Assembly: GCA_030844895.1 (NCBI GenBank)
Contig: CM061231.1
Location: 31,691,149 to 31,755,148 of the forward strand
DNA length: 64,000 bases
From: Ambrosia x helenae
Lineage: Eukaryota > Streptophyta > Magnoliopsida > Asterales > Asteraceae
Direction of reading: 5' to 3'
The notes beneath the pieces are model-generated. The model was not told where the DNA came from, searched no databases, and was given only the letters and a program-made list of their open reading frames with translations. Position numbers and translations under genes: made by a program. Positions 47,159 through 58,154 of this stretch are shown in pieces (position 1 is the stretch's first letter; the number at the start of each line of letters is the position of its first letter).

Positions 47159-50100
47159 TCCTCCCCCTCTAAAAAAGGACTCGTCCGCGAGTCATCTTCA
47201 CCATCCGCAACATAAGGAGAGAAGTCAGCCACATTAAAAGTAGCGGACACCTTGTAATGACCGGGGAGATCAATTTTGTAGGCGTTGTCGTTGATGCGCT
47301 TAAGGACACGAAAAGGACCATCAGCCCTAGGTTGTAGCTTTCCAAAACGTCCATGCGGGAACCTTTCACGACGTAAATAAACCCAAACGAGATCACCTTC
47401 ATTAAAAAAGACTTTCTTTCGATGCTGGTTAGCGCGAGCTTGATACTGTAAGTTGTGTTGGATAATCTTCTCACGAACCTGCTCATGTAGCAACTTGATT
47501 TGTTTAGCTTGTTCATCACCTTCAGCGCTAAAATACTCGAGATCGGGAGACGGAGCCAAGTCAAGTGGGGTAAAAGGGTTGCGCCCATAGACAACGAAGA
47601 AGGGACTGCGACCCGTCGAACTATGGTTGGACCGATTGTAAGCGAACTCGGCCTGTGGTAATGCAAGATCCCACTGTGTCGGATGATCTCCAACAAGGCT
47701 GCGAAGTAAATTACCCAAGCTTCGGTTAGTCACTTCCGTCTGACCATCCGTTTGAGGGTGGTGCGAACTACTAAACTGTAACTTGGCGCCCAAACGTTTT
47801 TATAGCGTGCGCCAAAAATGGCTAACAAACTTGACATCCCTATCCGAGGTGATTGTCTTTGGAACCCCATGCAATCGAACAATCTTCGCAAAATACAGAC
47901 GCGCAACCTGAGACGCATCATATGTCTTAACACACGGAACAAAATGCGCCATCTTTGAGAAGCGGTCCACTACAACCATGATGGAATCCTTCTTGCGCTG
48001 AGTCAGTAGCAAACCAAGCACAAAATCCATACTAACATCCTCCCACGGGCGAATCGGTGTAGGTAAGGAGTGTAAAGGCCTTGGTTCGTGTGGCGGGTCT
48101 TTGCAATGTGACAAACACGACAACGAGCCAGAATTTTGGGAACTTCTTTGGATAACCTCGGCCAATAGAAACGATCCCGAACAAGGGCAATAGTTTTATC
48201 CCTTCCAAAATGACCTGCGAGTGCACCTTGATGACATTCCAACACAATAGCCTCCCGAAAAGATGAAAGAGGAACGCACAACCGTGTCCCTTGATATAAC
48301 AAGCCTTCTTTGCGAAAAAAGCTCTTGTATGGGCCATCGCTAGTCTTCTGCCATACATTACGAAAGTCCGGGTCATCTTGATAGAGATTAGAGAAGGAGT
48401 CAAACCCCACAACATCAAAAGACATAACTGTAGTTAAAGCGGGACGGCGGCTTAGTGTGTCGGCTACAGAATTTGCGGAACCTGCCTTGTGTCGAATAAC
48501 AAACGAGAAGTCTTGTAATGTTTCAACCCACTTAGCATGTCGTGGGTTTAGTTTGGCCTGCCCTTGAATGAACTTGAGAGCCTGATGATCCGAATAAAGG
48601 ATAAACTCATTGGGGAGCAAGTAATGTCGCCAGTATTCAAGACTACGAACAATGGCATAGAATTCTTTATCATAAGTACTATAGCGGCGCCTTGTGTCAC
48701 TTAATTTTTCACTAAAAAATGCAATCGGACGGTTTTGTTGGCTGAGTACACCCCCGATGCCTAGGCCCGATGCATCACATTCAACCTGAAAAACGTGTAA
48801 AAAATTGGGGAGTGCCAAAACCGGGGCCTGTGTAACGGCTATTTTTAAGGCGTCAAACGAAGATTGAGCCGCGGGAGACTACACGAACTTACTACTTTTG
48901 AGACATTCGGTAATTGGAGCGACAATAGAACTGAAATTCTTGATGAACCTGCGGTTAAAGGATGCCAACCTGTGAAAGCTTCGAACATCATGAAGAGACT
49001 TAGGGGTCGGCCAAGTGGTAATGGCCGAAATTTTGGAGTCATCCATACGTATGCCAGAACCCGAAATCAAGTAACCCAAGAAAAGGACTTCGGATGTCAT
49101 AAAATGGCACTTCTTCCGATTTGCATATAACTTCTGATCACGAAGCACCATGAAGATTTCTTGCAAGTGGGATAAATGGTGAGCAATATCCGAACTATAA
49201 ACCAAGATGTCATCGAAATAAACGACGACACATTTTCCGATAAACGGCTTAAAGATGTGATTCATCAATCGCATGAAAGTGCTCGGTGCATTAGATAAGC
49301 CAAACGGCATGACCATCCACTCGTACAAGCCATCGCGTGTTTTAAAAGCGGTTTTCCATTCGTCCCCGGGCCGCATGCGTATCTGGTGGTACCCACTACG
49401 TAAGTCGATTTTAGAAAATACCTGTGCGCCATGCAGATGATCGAGTAGATCGTCAAACCTCAGGATCGGGAAGCGATATTTGATTGTGATCTTGTTGACG
49501 GCTCGGCTATCGACACACATACGAAAAGACCCATCGGGTTTGGAAACTAATAGAGCAGGTACAACGCATGGACTCATGCTTTCCCGAAAGAGACCCTTCT
49601 GAAGAAGGTCGGTGACCTGGCGTTGTAATTCGGAAAATTCTTTCGGGTTCATACGATAAGCTGGCTTGTTTGGTATGCTTGCGCCTGGCAAGAAATCAAT
49701 GCAATGTTGAATGTCTCGAACAAGAGGAAGACCCGCGGGAATTTCTTCGGGAAACACATCGCTAAACTCAGACAATAAGGGGCTCAATTCAGATGGAACC
49801 GGTGGTGCAACTGGATTTTCTTCCGCAATTAATAACCCAAAAATAAGTTGTGGGTGGAGGGAGCGAGCTAAAGCCGAAAATCCAGACTTGGTGATTAACA
49901 TGGTTTCAGACCCATCTTGTCTTGGGTCGCATGGAGCAAGGGTGATATTAACACCATCCTTTTTGAAGGTATATGTGTTCCTGAAGCCGTCATGTTTCGC
50001 GCAACGATCATACTGCCATGGGCGGCCCAAAAGAATATGACATGCATCCATAGGTAGAACTTCACACCAAATTTCATCCGAGTACTTGTTACCAATCGAG

Positions 50101-50190
50101 AACTGTACAAGGCACCGATGTGTGACTTTTATCAAATTACCCTTCTTTAGCCACGTTAGTTGATACGGTTCCGGTGATCTTGAGTTTGTA
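47080..50190 (-). pseudogene. Pol of CRM-like element (PR-RT-RNase H-INT), with two stops and frameshifts
   Basis: The protease lies just before 50190 (VIIDRGSCKNIVS). A frameshift near 50160-50190 joins it to the RT frame, 50135-48879, which is intact at the active site (VVVYFDDILVYS) and keeps IFSKIDLRSGYHQI-type blocks. It ends at a TAG (48879-48881) where a Trp is expected. RNase H follows at 48818 (CDASGLGIGGVLS; YSDHQALKFIQ), then the integrase zinc finger. A frameshift near 48060-48120 precedes the integrase core (SMDFVLG, TSDRDVKF), and a TAA follows at 47800-47802. The frame restarts with SSHHPQTDGQTEVTNRSL, so the D-D-E triad is complete in pieces. The C-terminus, ...SPFLEGEDDTDTDV, crosses the polypurine tract into the LTR. 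Confidence 0.9.
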
Positions 50191-51463
50191 AATTAAGTTT
50201 GTCAACCATGGACTGACTAACAATGTTTTTGCAACTCCCCCTATCAATAATAACGGAACAAACTTTTCCTTTAGCCGTGCACTTTGTGCGAAAAATATTG
50301 TTGCGAAGCCAGGCCGTGTCATCGCTTGTGTCCAGAACGTTGGTGCTTAGAATTCGGCAAATAACAAGTGCCTCTCCACGATCAGGGTAAAGGACCTCGG
50401 ATGGTTCGTCCGAGTCATTGTCACCTTCGGTATCATAATTGGGAGCGGTATCTTCAATAAGAGCGACCACTTGCTTGTTAGGGCATTCCCGCTTGACATG
50501 ACCAATACCGTGACATTTATAACAACGTGTGGTGATGTTTCCAGGTGTTGCGGGCTGCTGTGCGGGTAAAGGAGGCTCATGTTTCGGGTTGTCAGTCCGT
50601 GTTTGAGATGAAGAAGCCGTTGGCTTATATGAAGAGAACCGAGTGGTTGTTTTCGGTTTGCTTGCGAACTGACGCTCCACTCGATGCGCTAACCTGCACA
50701 CATCAGAAAAAGACCAATATTGTTGCAACATAACGACATCCGCTATGTCTGGATGTAGAGCTCCCAAGAAGCGAGCAATCGTTTGCTCCTCCTCTTCTTC
50801 AATACCACAGCGCATGCGTAATTGTTCAAATTTGGTGATAAACTCCTCCACGGGTAGAGTTGTTTGTTTAAAGTTGTGGTATTCGAAAAAAGAGTCCTGC
50901 TTATGGTTTACGGGTACGAACTTGGAACGCATTAAGCGTTTCATCTTCTCCCACGATTCAACCTTGTGTTTACCCTCCCGATAACGTTGATTTTGGACAT
51001 GTTCCCACCATAAAGAAGCATATTTACGTAAACGAATAGCTACGAGTTTTACCTTTAGGTTGTCGGGGACTTGTCTGAGATCGAAGATACGTTCCACGGT
51101 ATGTAACCAGTCGATGAAATCGTCTGGTTGCATATGGCCCTCAAATTTAGGAATTTCTGTTCGAATGCCAAGGGCTCGGACATGGTCAACAGGAGGCGGT
51201 GGTGGGGTTTCTTGTCTTCGGGGTTAGCGGGCAAAAACGTTGTGGAACCGTTCCTCCTCTTCATCTTCCCAGAGGACAGATTCGGTTGCCGAGTGATCGA
51301 CGGGTTCGTACCTATCAAATCCTGGTTGTTGGTTGAATTCGAGTTCACGAATCCGTTGTTGCAAACGCTCAATCTCGATGTCACGAGGATCACGTTGTTC
51401 CGGACCACTGCCTCTGGCGGTGAATCTGTGGGGCGGTTGACGATCTTTCCTAAAATTGGACAT
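50156..51463 (-). pseudogene. Gag of CRM-like element with one stop
   Basis: Starts at the ATG at 51463, a few bases inside the 5' LTR edge, and runs to a TAA at 51224-51226. It then continues in frame through a Pro-rich stretch to the Gag core 51133-50500, with PDDFIDWLHTVERIFDLRQV, ASLWWEHVQNQRYREG and FEQLRMRCGIEEEEEQT, all typical of chromovirus Gag. The zinc knuckle is CYKCHGIGHVKREC at about 50480-50521. A single nonsense codon separates the N-terminal 79 codons from the core. Confidence 0.88.
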
Positions 51464-51493
51464 CCTGACGAACCTGAAGCTGCTAATACCACT

Positions 51494-51868
51494 TGATACG
51501 GATTCGTATTAGTGGAAGCTAGAACCCTAGCTTGATACCTCCTTCGGACGACCGAACAGGAGAAAACCTCGAACAAAAGCCTGTTCGATAATAAGGAGAG
51601 AATACTCTTTTTCTTGATAAAAATTGCATAACATTCCAACCTTTGATTACAATACTTTAATAGAAAACTAAAGAGATAAACATAGTAGAAACCCAATAAA
51701 TAAGGAAAAGATAAAGTTCTAAAATTCAAACAATACTTAAAATAAAAGATGGTTGGAATGGGTCTTGATAATATTTTGAAGGTCCAAAGTTAGCCACGAA
51801 TTATAACCGGCCCAACACTTGTGTGACTAAGGCCGGGTGGTTCTTCAAGTACGTCCGTATCCGTATCA
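51494..51868 (-). repeat. 5' LTR of CRM-like element
   Basis: 375 bp. The internal neighbour on the minus strand reads AGTGGTATTAGCAGCTTC, an altered initiator-Met-type primer site (usual TGGTATCAGAGC). Confidence 0.92.
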
Positions 51869-51929
51869 GGCCCCCGACTTGTATTTTGCTTAAAGCCTTC
51901 AAAAACGTTGGATTGGCTCTTCATAAAAT

Positions 51930-52556
51930 ATGTTTGCAACAAATGCATGTCTCTTTACAAAATGGACCCTACAAATATCTGTCTTATTGTATTATTATAT
52001 TATTGTCAGCCTTTCCTTAGTTGAATCCGCTCTTGTACCAAATATGAATTAACAAGAATCCACCACACCCAACTCATTATATACAACCCACCATGTTATA
52101 CATTCCACCATATATATTATTCTGCATAAACATTGATTTCTCCAGCCACCAAGCAAGTTAGTTGATCAAGGCGGCAGAGATGGTGGTTGGACAAACAAGA
52201 TCCTGCGGTTGGTTATATCGGTATACATGGAACGTGAGAATCGCCGCCTCTCAAGAATGTCACCGGAAATAGTTGTGATCATATATGCCTATGTGATCGC
52301 TTAGGCAAGTCTGAAGCTTGGCTTTTCCTTAATACCTTCTTTTTTCTAACTTTCATTTTTGTTTGATGTCATGGAAAGAAATTGGAAGGGAAATACAATA
52401 AAAGTTTTGGGAATTTTATTTTCTAGTAATTGCAATAGTTGGTCTTGTTTTCTATTTATAACACAAGTTTTGTTTATTTGCTGTTTGTTCGATCTATAAA
52501 TTTGATATTTTGGTTACATAATAGCAAATCTAAGACGAAATTTATGGTTCCAAATT

Positions 52557-52605
<49 letters not shown>

Positions 52606-53280
52606 CAAATAATTGTCAATGTAGCGTACAATCGACAGATGATATATTAGGAGCATCCTTCACACTTGCATACATCCTAAGAAACCAAAAGAATATTATA
52701 CGTGTAATAAAAACCAAATATTTAAAATAAAATATAAGGTTTTTTAAATAATGAGCATTAGGTTTTGTCTCATAAGTCAATAATTCTTATAGAGACAATG
52801 CACCAATCACTATCATTTGTTTTAAAAATGATGATTATTTATTGAAATTTATATAATAAAAACGAATTTCACAAAAGTTAGAACTGTAAAAATTAAAAAA
52901 ATAAATACTCTTTTGCCATTAGATAACGTTTCAAAGTTTAAGAAACTAAATATCTTATTCTTCTTCACGGATTACGGTTAACATTGATGTAACAAAGCAA
53001 GACGTTAAGTTATTTGAAATTGAGACGCCAAAAACTCATATGGACTTAAGCTTACACAAGTTCAAGGCTAATTGAAGTTGCTTACAGAAGTTCAAGGCTT
53101 CAAGTTTTACTAGGCTTGCAAGGTCAATTGAGCTTATAATTAAATTTATAATTATACTAGGATATCTCCAGGAGCGTTTCGGGATAGACAAATCCAATAT
53201 GATGTGAAAAAATATGTATACTATAAAAGTAATATGCCGTTTTTTCAGAAAAAAAAATTGTATACTAAGTCCAAGCCTAA
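51930..53280. other. Intergenic DNA with (TA)n tract, no gene supported
   Basis: Contains a (TA)n tract at 52560-52601. Around 52170-52260 there is a GC-richer patch (gatggtggttggacaaac) that could be a gene scrap, but no frame or splice signal supports it. The frame at 53036-53287 is AT-rich and domainless. Confidence 0.35.
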
Positions 53281-54640
53281 GTGACAATCATCAAGCGTTC
53301 CCTGAAACATGTACAAAATAAAAAGTCAACAATAATGCTAATGAGTACACTTAGTTTTGTGTACATATAGTGTAAGTATAAAAATGTTTTACAATTCAAG
53401 TTTCATGAATTATTCAAGGCAAATATGAAAAACACATAATTACACAACGCATGTCAAAATCAAACCTCTTATGCGACAAAGTTTAAAACATTAACAATAA
53501 CCTAGGACTTCCCCACCACCATAGATACTTTCCACTAGGCGGGTTGTCAATCCAAATAGCGTTGTCCATTGTTAAAGTCGGCTAGCTAAGTTGATGATTC
53601 TGTAATGATTGCAAGTATACTACGTTTATGTTTAAGCATAAAGCAAAAGAATTCAAAGCTTAACACGTATATGAATTGTATGTAAAACTTTTATAAATAT
53701 GTGTAAGTGTAAGTTTCATAGGTTTACATGTTTCACCCCAAAAGTGCATGAAAACGAAAAAGGGTATAAATATTCTCACCGTTTGCGAAAGCGGTACAAA
53801 TCCAACTTAAGCTGTCGTGAGATAAAAATGAGAATTTTGAGGAATTCAATCTATAACGTATAAGAATACTAATAAGAATGATGTCTTAAAAGTCTAAGGT
53901 ATCTAGGGTTCTAAGGCATTAGGGTTTGCTAAATCGATTTGGGGAAAATGAAGTTTTACGATAACTCAAAAATAATAATATCGTATTCAAAAAATATAAC
54001 ATGGAAGTTCAAATGTATGAATAAGAAGATAATTATTACTATTTAAATATTTTAAATAAAAAAAATATTACAAATAATTTATTCATAGATTTTAGTTAAT
54101 TCTTTTAACTAAATATTTTTATAAGGAAAGGAAAATATTTATAAAACAAATTTTATAATTTATATATAATATATAATTTTATGATTTATTATGTCTATTT
54201 AAGCATAAATAAGACTAAAACTACCATATATGATCCAAAAATAATATTTTTATGAACAATAGTTACTTTCTGATGTAGAATAATAAAAATATTTTTTTCA
54301 TAATTTTTCTCAATTTATTTGTATTTAAAACATATTTATTGAATTTAAATCATATTTAAATAACTAAAACTATGAAAAACAATAAAAATAATTGTTTTCT
54401 GAACCATAAAATTTTATTTAAGTTCATCATGCTTAAAAATAAATTTCCAAAAATTTTAAGATTAAAAACATTAAAAATGAATTTTTAATCAATTAATTAT
54501 ATTTAAAAATTTTAAATTAATAAAATGCAAAAAATATTTTATTTTCCAGAATCTAAAACTATGATAATTTTCTATGAGATATAAAGAAACTACACCTAAA
54601 TTTTCATGATTTTTTGAGCAAAATTGAATTTTCTATGAAT
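53281..54640 (+). mobile_element. LTR-family A copy, 5' truncated
   Basis: Matches 33800-34740 in order and wording (catcaagcgt; cctgaaacatgtac; atgctaatgagtacacttag; caccccaaaagtg) but lacks the TGTAACACCC start. It has the same very AT-rich 3' part. Non-coding. Confidence 0.6.
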
Positions 54641-55670
54641 ATTATAAATTAATATATAAACATTGGGGTTGATATCAACGATTATGGACGTGTTTGTGAA
54701 CAATTTAGTATGGGTTTCATTTGGTCTAAGGGTCATGAGAATAAATAGTGTAGATTGAAAGGTATAATCATTAGAATGCGCTTGAAAGTTGACGGTTTCA
54801 ACTTATAAAACCGAATTAAATACATGATTATAACGTGTTTATTATACATGAAAGTCCTTGAATTGTTTATATATGGATGGAGAAACATTTGGCAATCAAT
54901 AAAATGATTAATGGTGTCATAAAAACAAGTTTTTAATGTTCGCCGGAACCAACGCCGGTGACCAATTTCGATCACCGGAAAAAAACGTGAGAGGGGGAAA
55001 AGAGGATGGACCAGTTTTGAATTTTGACACAAAAGGCCCTTTGAGCTTATTTTTGTATGATAATATGTATAAACTTATTAATTCTTAATAAAGCTTTAAC
55101 CCCTTTATAAGCTTATGGCTTTAATAAACTTATCATAGAGTTTCCTTTTAAAGAAAATCTTGTAGTTTTGTATTTATGTTGAAACATGTTTTAAAAAAAA
55201 TATATACAAAGAATTAGTATAACTCAAAATTTTATTTGTGACACCCGTTGAAATCACATGTCATATCCGTACATTTAGCTACACGTATACATTGTGCATG
55301 ACAATACATTACATTTTGCATGTATCATTTCAATTGGGCCATACAGGGTTCCGACAAGTCAATCCCGAGGCATACAGTCTAACAGTAGACACACTAGTTA
55401 ACACAAAGTCCTATTTAGTCAAATAATTCATCATAGATTATAGGAAATCCATACAAACTATAAGGGTGATTAAATTCCATCTAACATGTGTACATAGACT
55501 CCATGTGAAATACATATACATATTCATATGGACACACATAGACAAATAAATGTTACGCAAAATTCAAGACTATATAACTATGTATATATGTATACGATGC
55601 ACATATATGTGTGTATAAATGCTTGTATCAACAAAAGTCCATCCCCATACACACACACACACACACATAC
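54641..55670. other. Probable LTR interior or flank, no gene
   Basis: Includes a cgccggaaccaacgccggtg phrase at 54941-54960 and a (CA)n tract at 55650-55668. The minus-strand frame at 55032-54733 has no recognisable domain and is not called. Confidence 0.3.
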
Positions 55671-56900
55671 TGTCACACCCTCAAATTTTCACTGCGGATT
55701 TTTACTGCGAGGCGCATGACAAACCAGGATCCAAGTCAACGGTCACAATAAACAACACTATATGAAATACGTAAACTCAAAAAAAACATAGTTTCCATAA
55801 AGTGACAATCATAGCGGAAGCATTTAAAGAATTTAATCAGCTACAAAACTGTGTTCCAAAGTATTTAAGACACTTATTTCAAAACGTGCAACTAAGCCTA
55901 GACGCCAATGCAGACCCATGCGCCTAGTCCAATCAAGCTACCTTAGCGACCTGAGAAAACATGCCAAAAAGACGTCAACATATATAATGCTGGTGAGTTC
56001 ACAGGTTTGTTCAATATGTTACCAAATGTTACCACAGTGTTATCAAAGTGTTACCATGTCCATACTATACCAATGTTACCAAGTACGCTAGATAGGCGTA
56101 TGTTTTGCTACTACTACGATTGGAAAACCATTACTGGACATGTTTAGCAATGTTTAGCAATGTTCAGCCCGAAATGTTCAGCATGTTTAGCAAAGTTCGA
56201 GACAATATGCACCCGTCCGACCCTCAAAGCCGTCGAGTGGGGCAGGTCACGCCCAATAGATCTATCCAATTTCCCCCGTTGTGCATCCCCGCACATTCAT
56301 GGTTTCCCCCGGGACTTTCAAAGATCGTATAGCAACGCAAAGTTTAAACCATAGTATGACATATGCTACCAAAATAAGTTTAGCGCATGTTTTCTCCTCC
56401 AAAAGTAAAAGCAGTAAAAGTGGGGCCGTGAACTCACCTTAGGTTGTGTTCCTCAGTAATATAAGAAAGCCAAGCCTTTGATAATCGTAACTACCAGAGA
56501 TCCATCAAAATGTTCACATAAGTGTTCCGACTAATAACCATAAGGTTATCTAGTCCTCGATTGTCCAGATCGTGACCAAGTAGGTTTTAAAACGTGTTTT
56601 GAATGTTCAACCGACACACTAGACCGACCCGACATCCCGTTGGTGACTCATTACCCTAACTAATCAAGTATACATAGATTACACACAAGGTTCAAGCTTA
56701 AAACACTTAGTTTGCATCAAAAATCTCATTCTGATTACATAGGGTCGAACCAGGAGTTTCAGTTCCACCTAGGATGTAACAGGTAATACTTACCAGACAT
56801 CTCCATGGCTTGACTAGTAATGTAGCTCTCTTCTATTTTAAAGGTTCTAGCTTAGATAGGTAAGCTTTGTACCTGATAATGGAATCAGTCAGAGGAGGAG
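55671..56900 (+). mobile_element. LTR-family B copy (TGTCACACCC start)
   Basis: Begins TGTCACACCCTCAAATT directly after the (CA)n tract. It shares with 36207-37590 the gctggtgagttcac block and a caatagatctatcc phrase in a GC-richer middle. The 3' border is not defined. Non-coding. Confidence 0.5.
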
Positions 56901-56949
56901 CAAGTTTGGCAATTTAAGCACTTGTCACACAAAATTTTCATTAAACATC

Positions 56950-57713
56950 CTAAATAATCTTTACCACTTTTTAGCCAAGACATAGGGATATCATCCCCAA
57001 AAGGAATGGAATCCCTCTTCGCAAAAAAGAACTTTGATTTCCAAGACTTGTCAGACTTAAAGACATTATGCAGGAAATGAGGATCTTTGTAAGCTGAAGA
57101 ACATAACGGTTGGAACCATGAGTTTTCAACTTATACAGGTAAGACGGGTTACCAATATGAAGATTGATACCATGATTCTCGATGATCTTATTACAGACCA
57201 TCAGGATCCTCCAAACCTCAGGCATGGCCTGGGCATAGGCCATCCCAGTTATATCAAAGAACTCTTTGATGAACTGGAGAATGGATATCTTAAACCCAGG
57301 TGTAAAGGCAGGTACAGGAAGCAGATCCATATAGAGGATGCAAAATCAGACTTCGCATTCTAGTCATATGGTCGGAACACAGTTAATTCAGGGAAAGCCC
57401 CTGAGTTATTCATAGAAAGGATATCATTGTCTATGAATGTACATACTTTGTTTGCAGGATCTTGTAACAGGTTTTGTTGTATAAAGTCCTTATGGACTCC
57501 TATACTTCCTGTAGCCCTTGTTGATTTTTTATCCATCCTGAGAATTATTTGTACAAAAAGTTCGAAGATTGGTAAAAAAAAGAGAAAAGCAGAGAGGAAA
57601 GAAGAAATAACCTTTCTGATAATCCTGTTGTGATTATAAAGGAAGGATTGAAGTCTAGATATAGACGGTAAAAGGTGATAAGGTGTAATGGTCATCCCTA
57701 AATCATCGACCAA
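56950..57713 (-). pseudogene. Putative gypsy-type transposon protein (PF04195-like), broken
   Basis: The minus-strand frame 57713-57360 ends SGAFPELTVFRPYD. After one stop or shift, 57330-56971 continues with LPVPAFTPGFKISILQFIKEFF, ITGMAYAQAMPEVWRIL and a tail resembling the F-x-R-R-D-S-I-P block. This succession (start of a FP-x-TVFRPYD motif, L-P-x-P-F, FF-x-x-TG-x-x-YAQAMP, W-R) is typical of the family labelled putative gypsy-type transposase in plant genomes. Role unknown, not functional here. Confidence 0.6.
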
Positions 57714-57826
57714 AATATAGTTGTTGATATCCTATCAGATGTCTAATCATCATCAGAAGATAAGCATCAGAATTAAAAATATTATAACCGTTAAGATATT
57801 TACAGTAGCATATTTTTTGAGACAAT

Positions 57827-58154
57827 TGTTGGTGGTGAAATCTTCAGGATAGCACTAACCTATATTTTCTGTAGCATCCTCAGGATACTGAAGGACTGGT
57901 CAGGCTTCAGGATGTAACAGTATTATGACCTATGTGCATCCTGAGGATAGACTAACGAACTATCTTATTGTTATATGAATGCAGGATGATTTTACCTCAT
58001 ATTCTCTGAGTAACATCCTTAGGATGCTAAAGGACTAAGCAGGGTTCAGGATGTAACAGTGTTCTCACCTCTGTGCATCCTGAGGATGGACTAACGAATT
58101 ATCTTATTATGATATTATTGCAGGTATACTTAATCAATATTAAGGCTTGTAACT
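57827..58154 (+). mobile_element. LTR fragment of catcctgaggat family with internal duplication
   Basis: Starts TGTTGGTGGTGAAAT, like 21424. A block of about 140 bp is present twice in tandem (about 57841-57983 and 57984-58123), each with caggatgtaacag, gcatcctgaggat and gactaacgaa. It is cut off by the Tat-type LTR at 58155. Confidence 0.6.

Larger units (their letters stand above)
46783..51868 (-). mobile_element. Complete CRM-like Ty3/gypsy chromovirus
   Basis: The 3' LTR is 46783-47158 and the 5' LTR 51494-51868 (minus-strand orientation), both bounded by TGATACGGAT and ATCCGTATCA, which form a perfect 10-bp inverted repeat. The target duplication GGCCC is perfect (46778-46782 and 51869-51873). 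The polypurine tract, on the minus strand AGAGGGGGAGGA, sits directly at the 3' LTR. The LTRs differ at two substitutions and one 1-bp indel over about 376 bp. All gypsy domains are present in the order Gag, PR, RT, RNase H, INT, with several breaks. There is no chromodomain; instead the integrase frame runs on into the LTR. Confidence 0.93.
46266..51921. mobile_element. Small hAT-type element with a retrotransposon nested inside
   Basis: A perfect 8-bp duplication CATAAAAT flanks the element (46258-46265 and 51922-51929). The left end is CAGGGCCGAACC; the right end in reverse is AAGAGCCAATCC, so the inverted termini have drifted by transitions. Without the CRM-like insertion (46783-51868 plus one TSD) the element is about 565 bp and has no transposase, so it was non-autonomous. 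Confidence 0.8.

Noticed and set aside
54733..55032. 99-aa minus-strand frame
   Set aside because: AT-rich, without domain or splice context and inside LTR-like DNA. Treated as chance.
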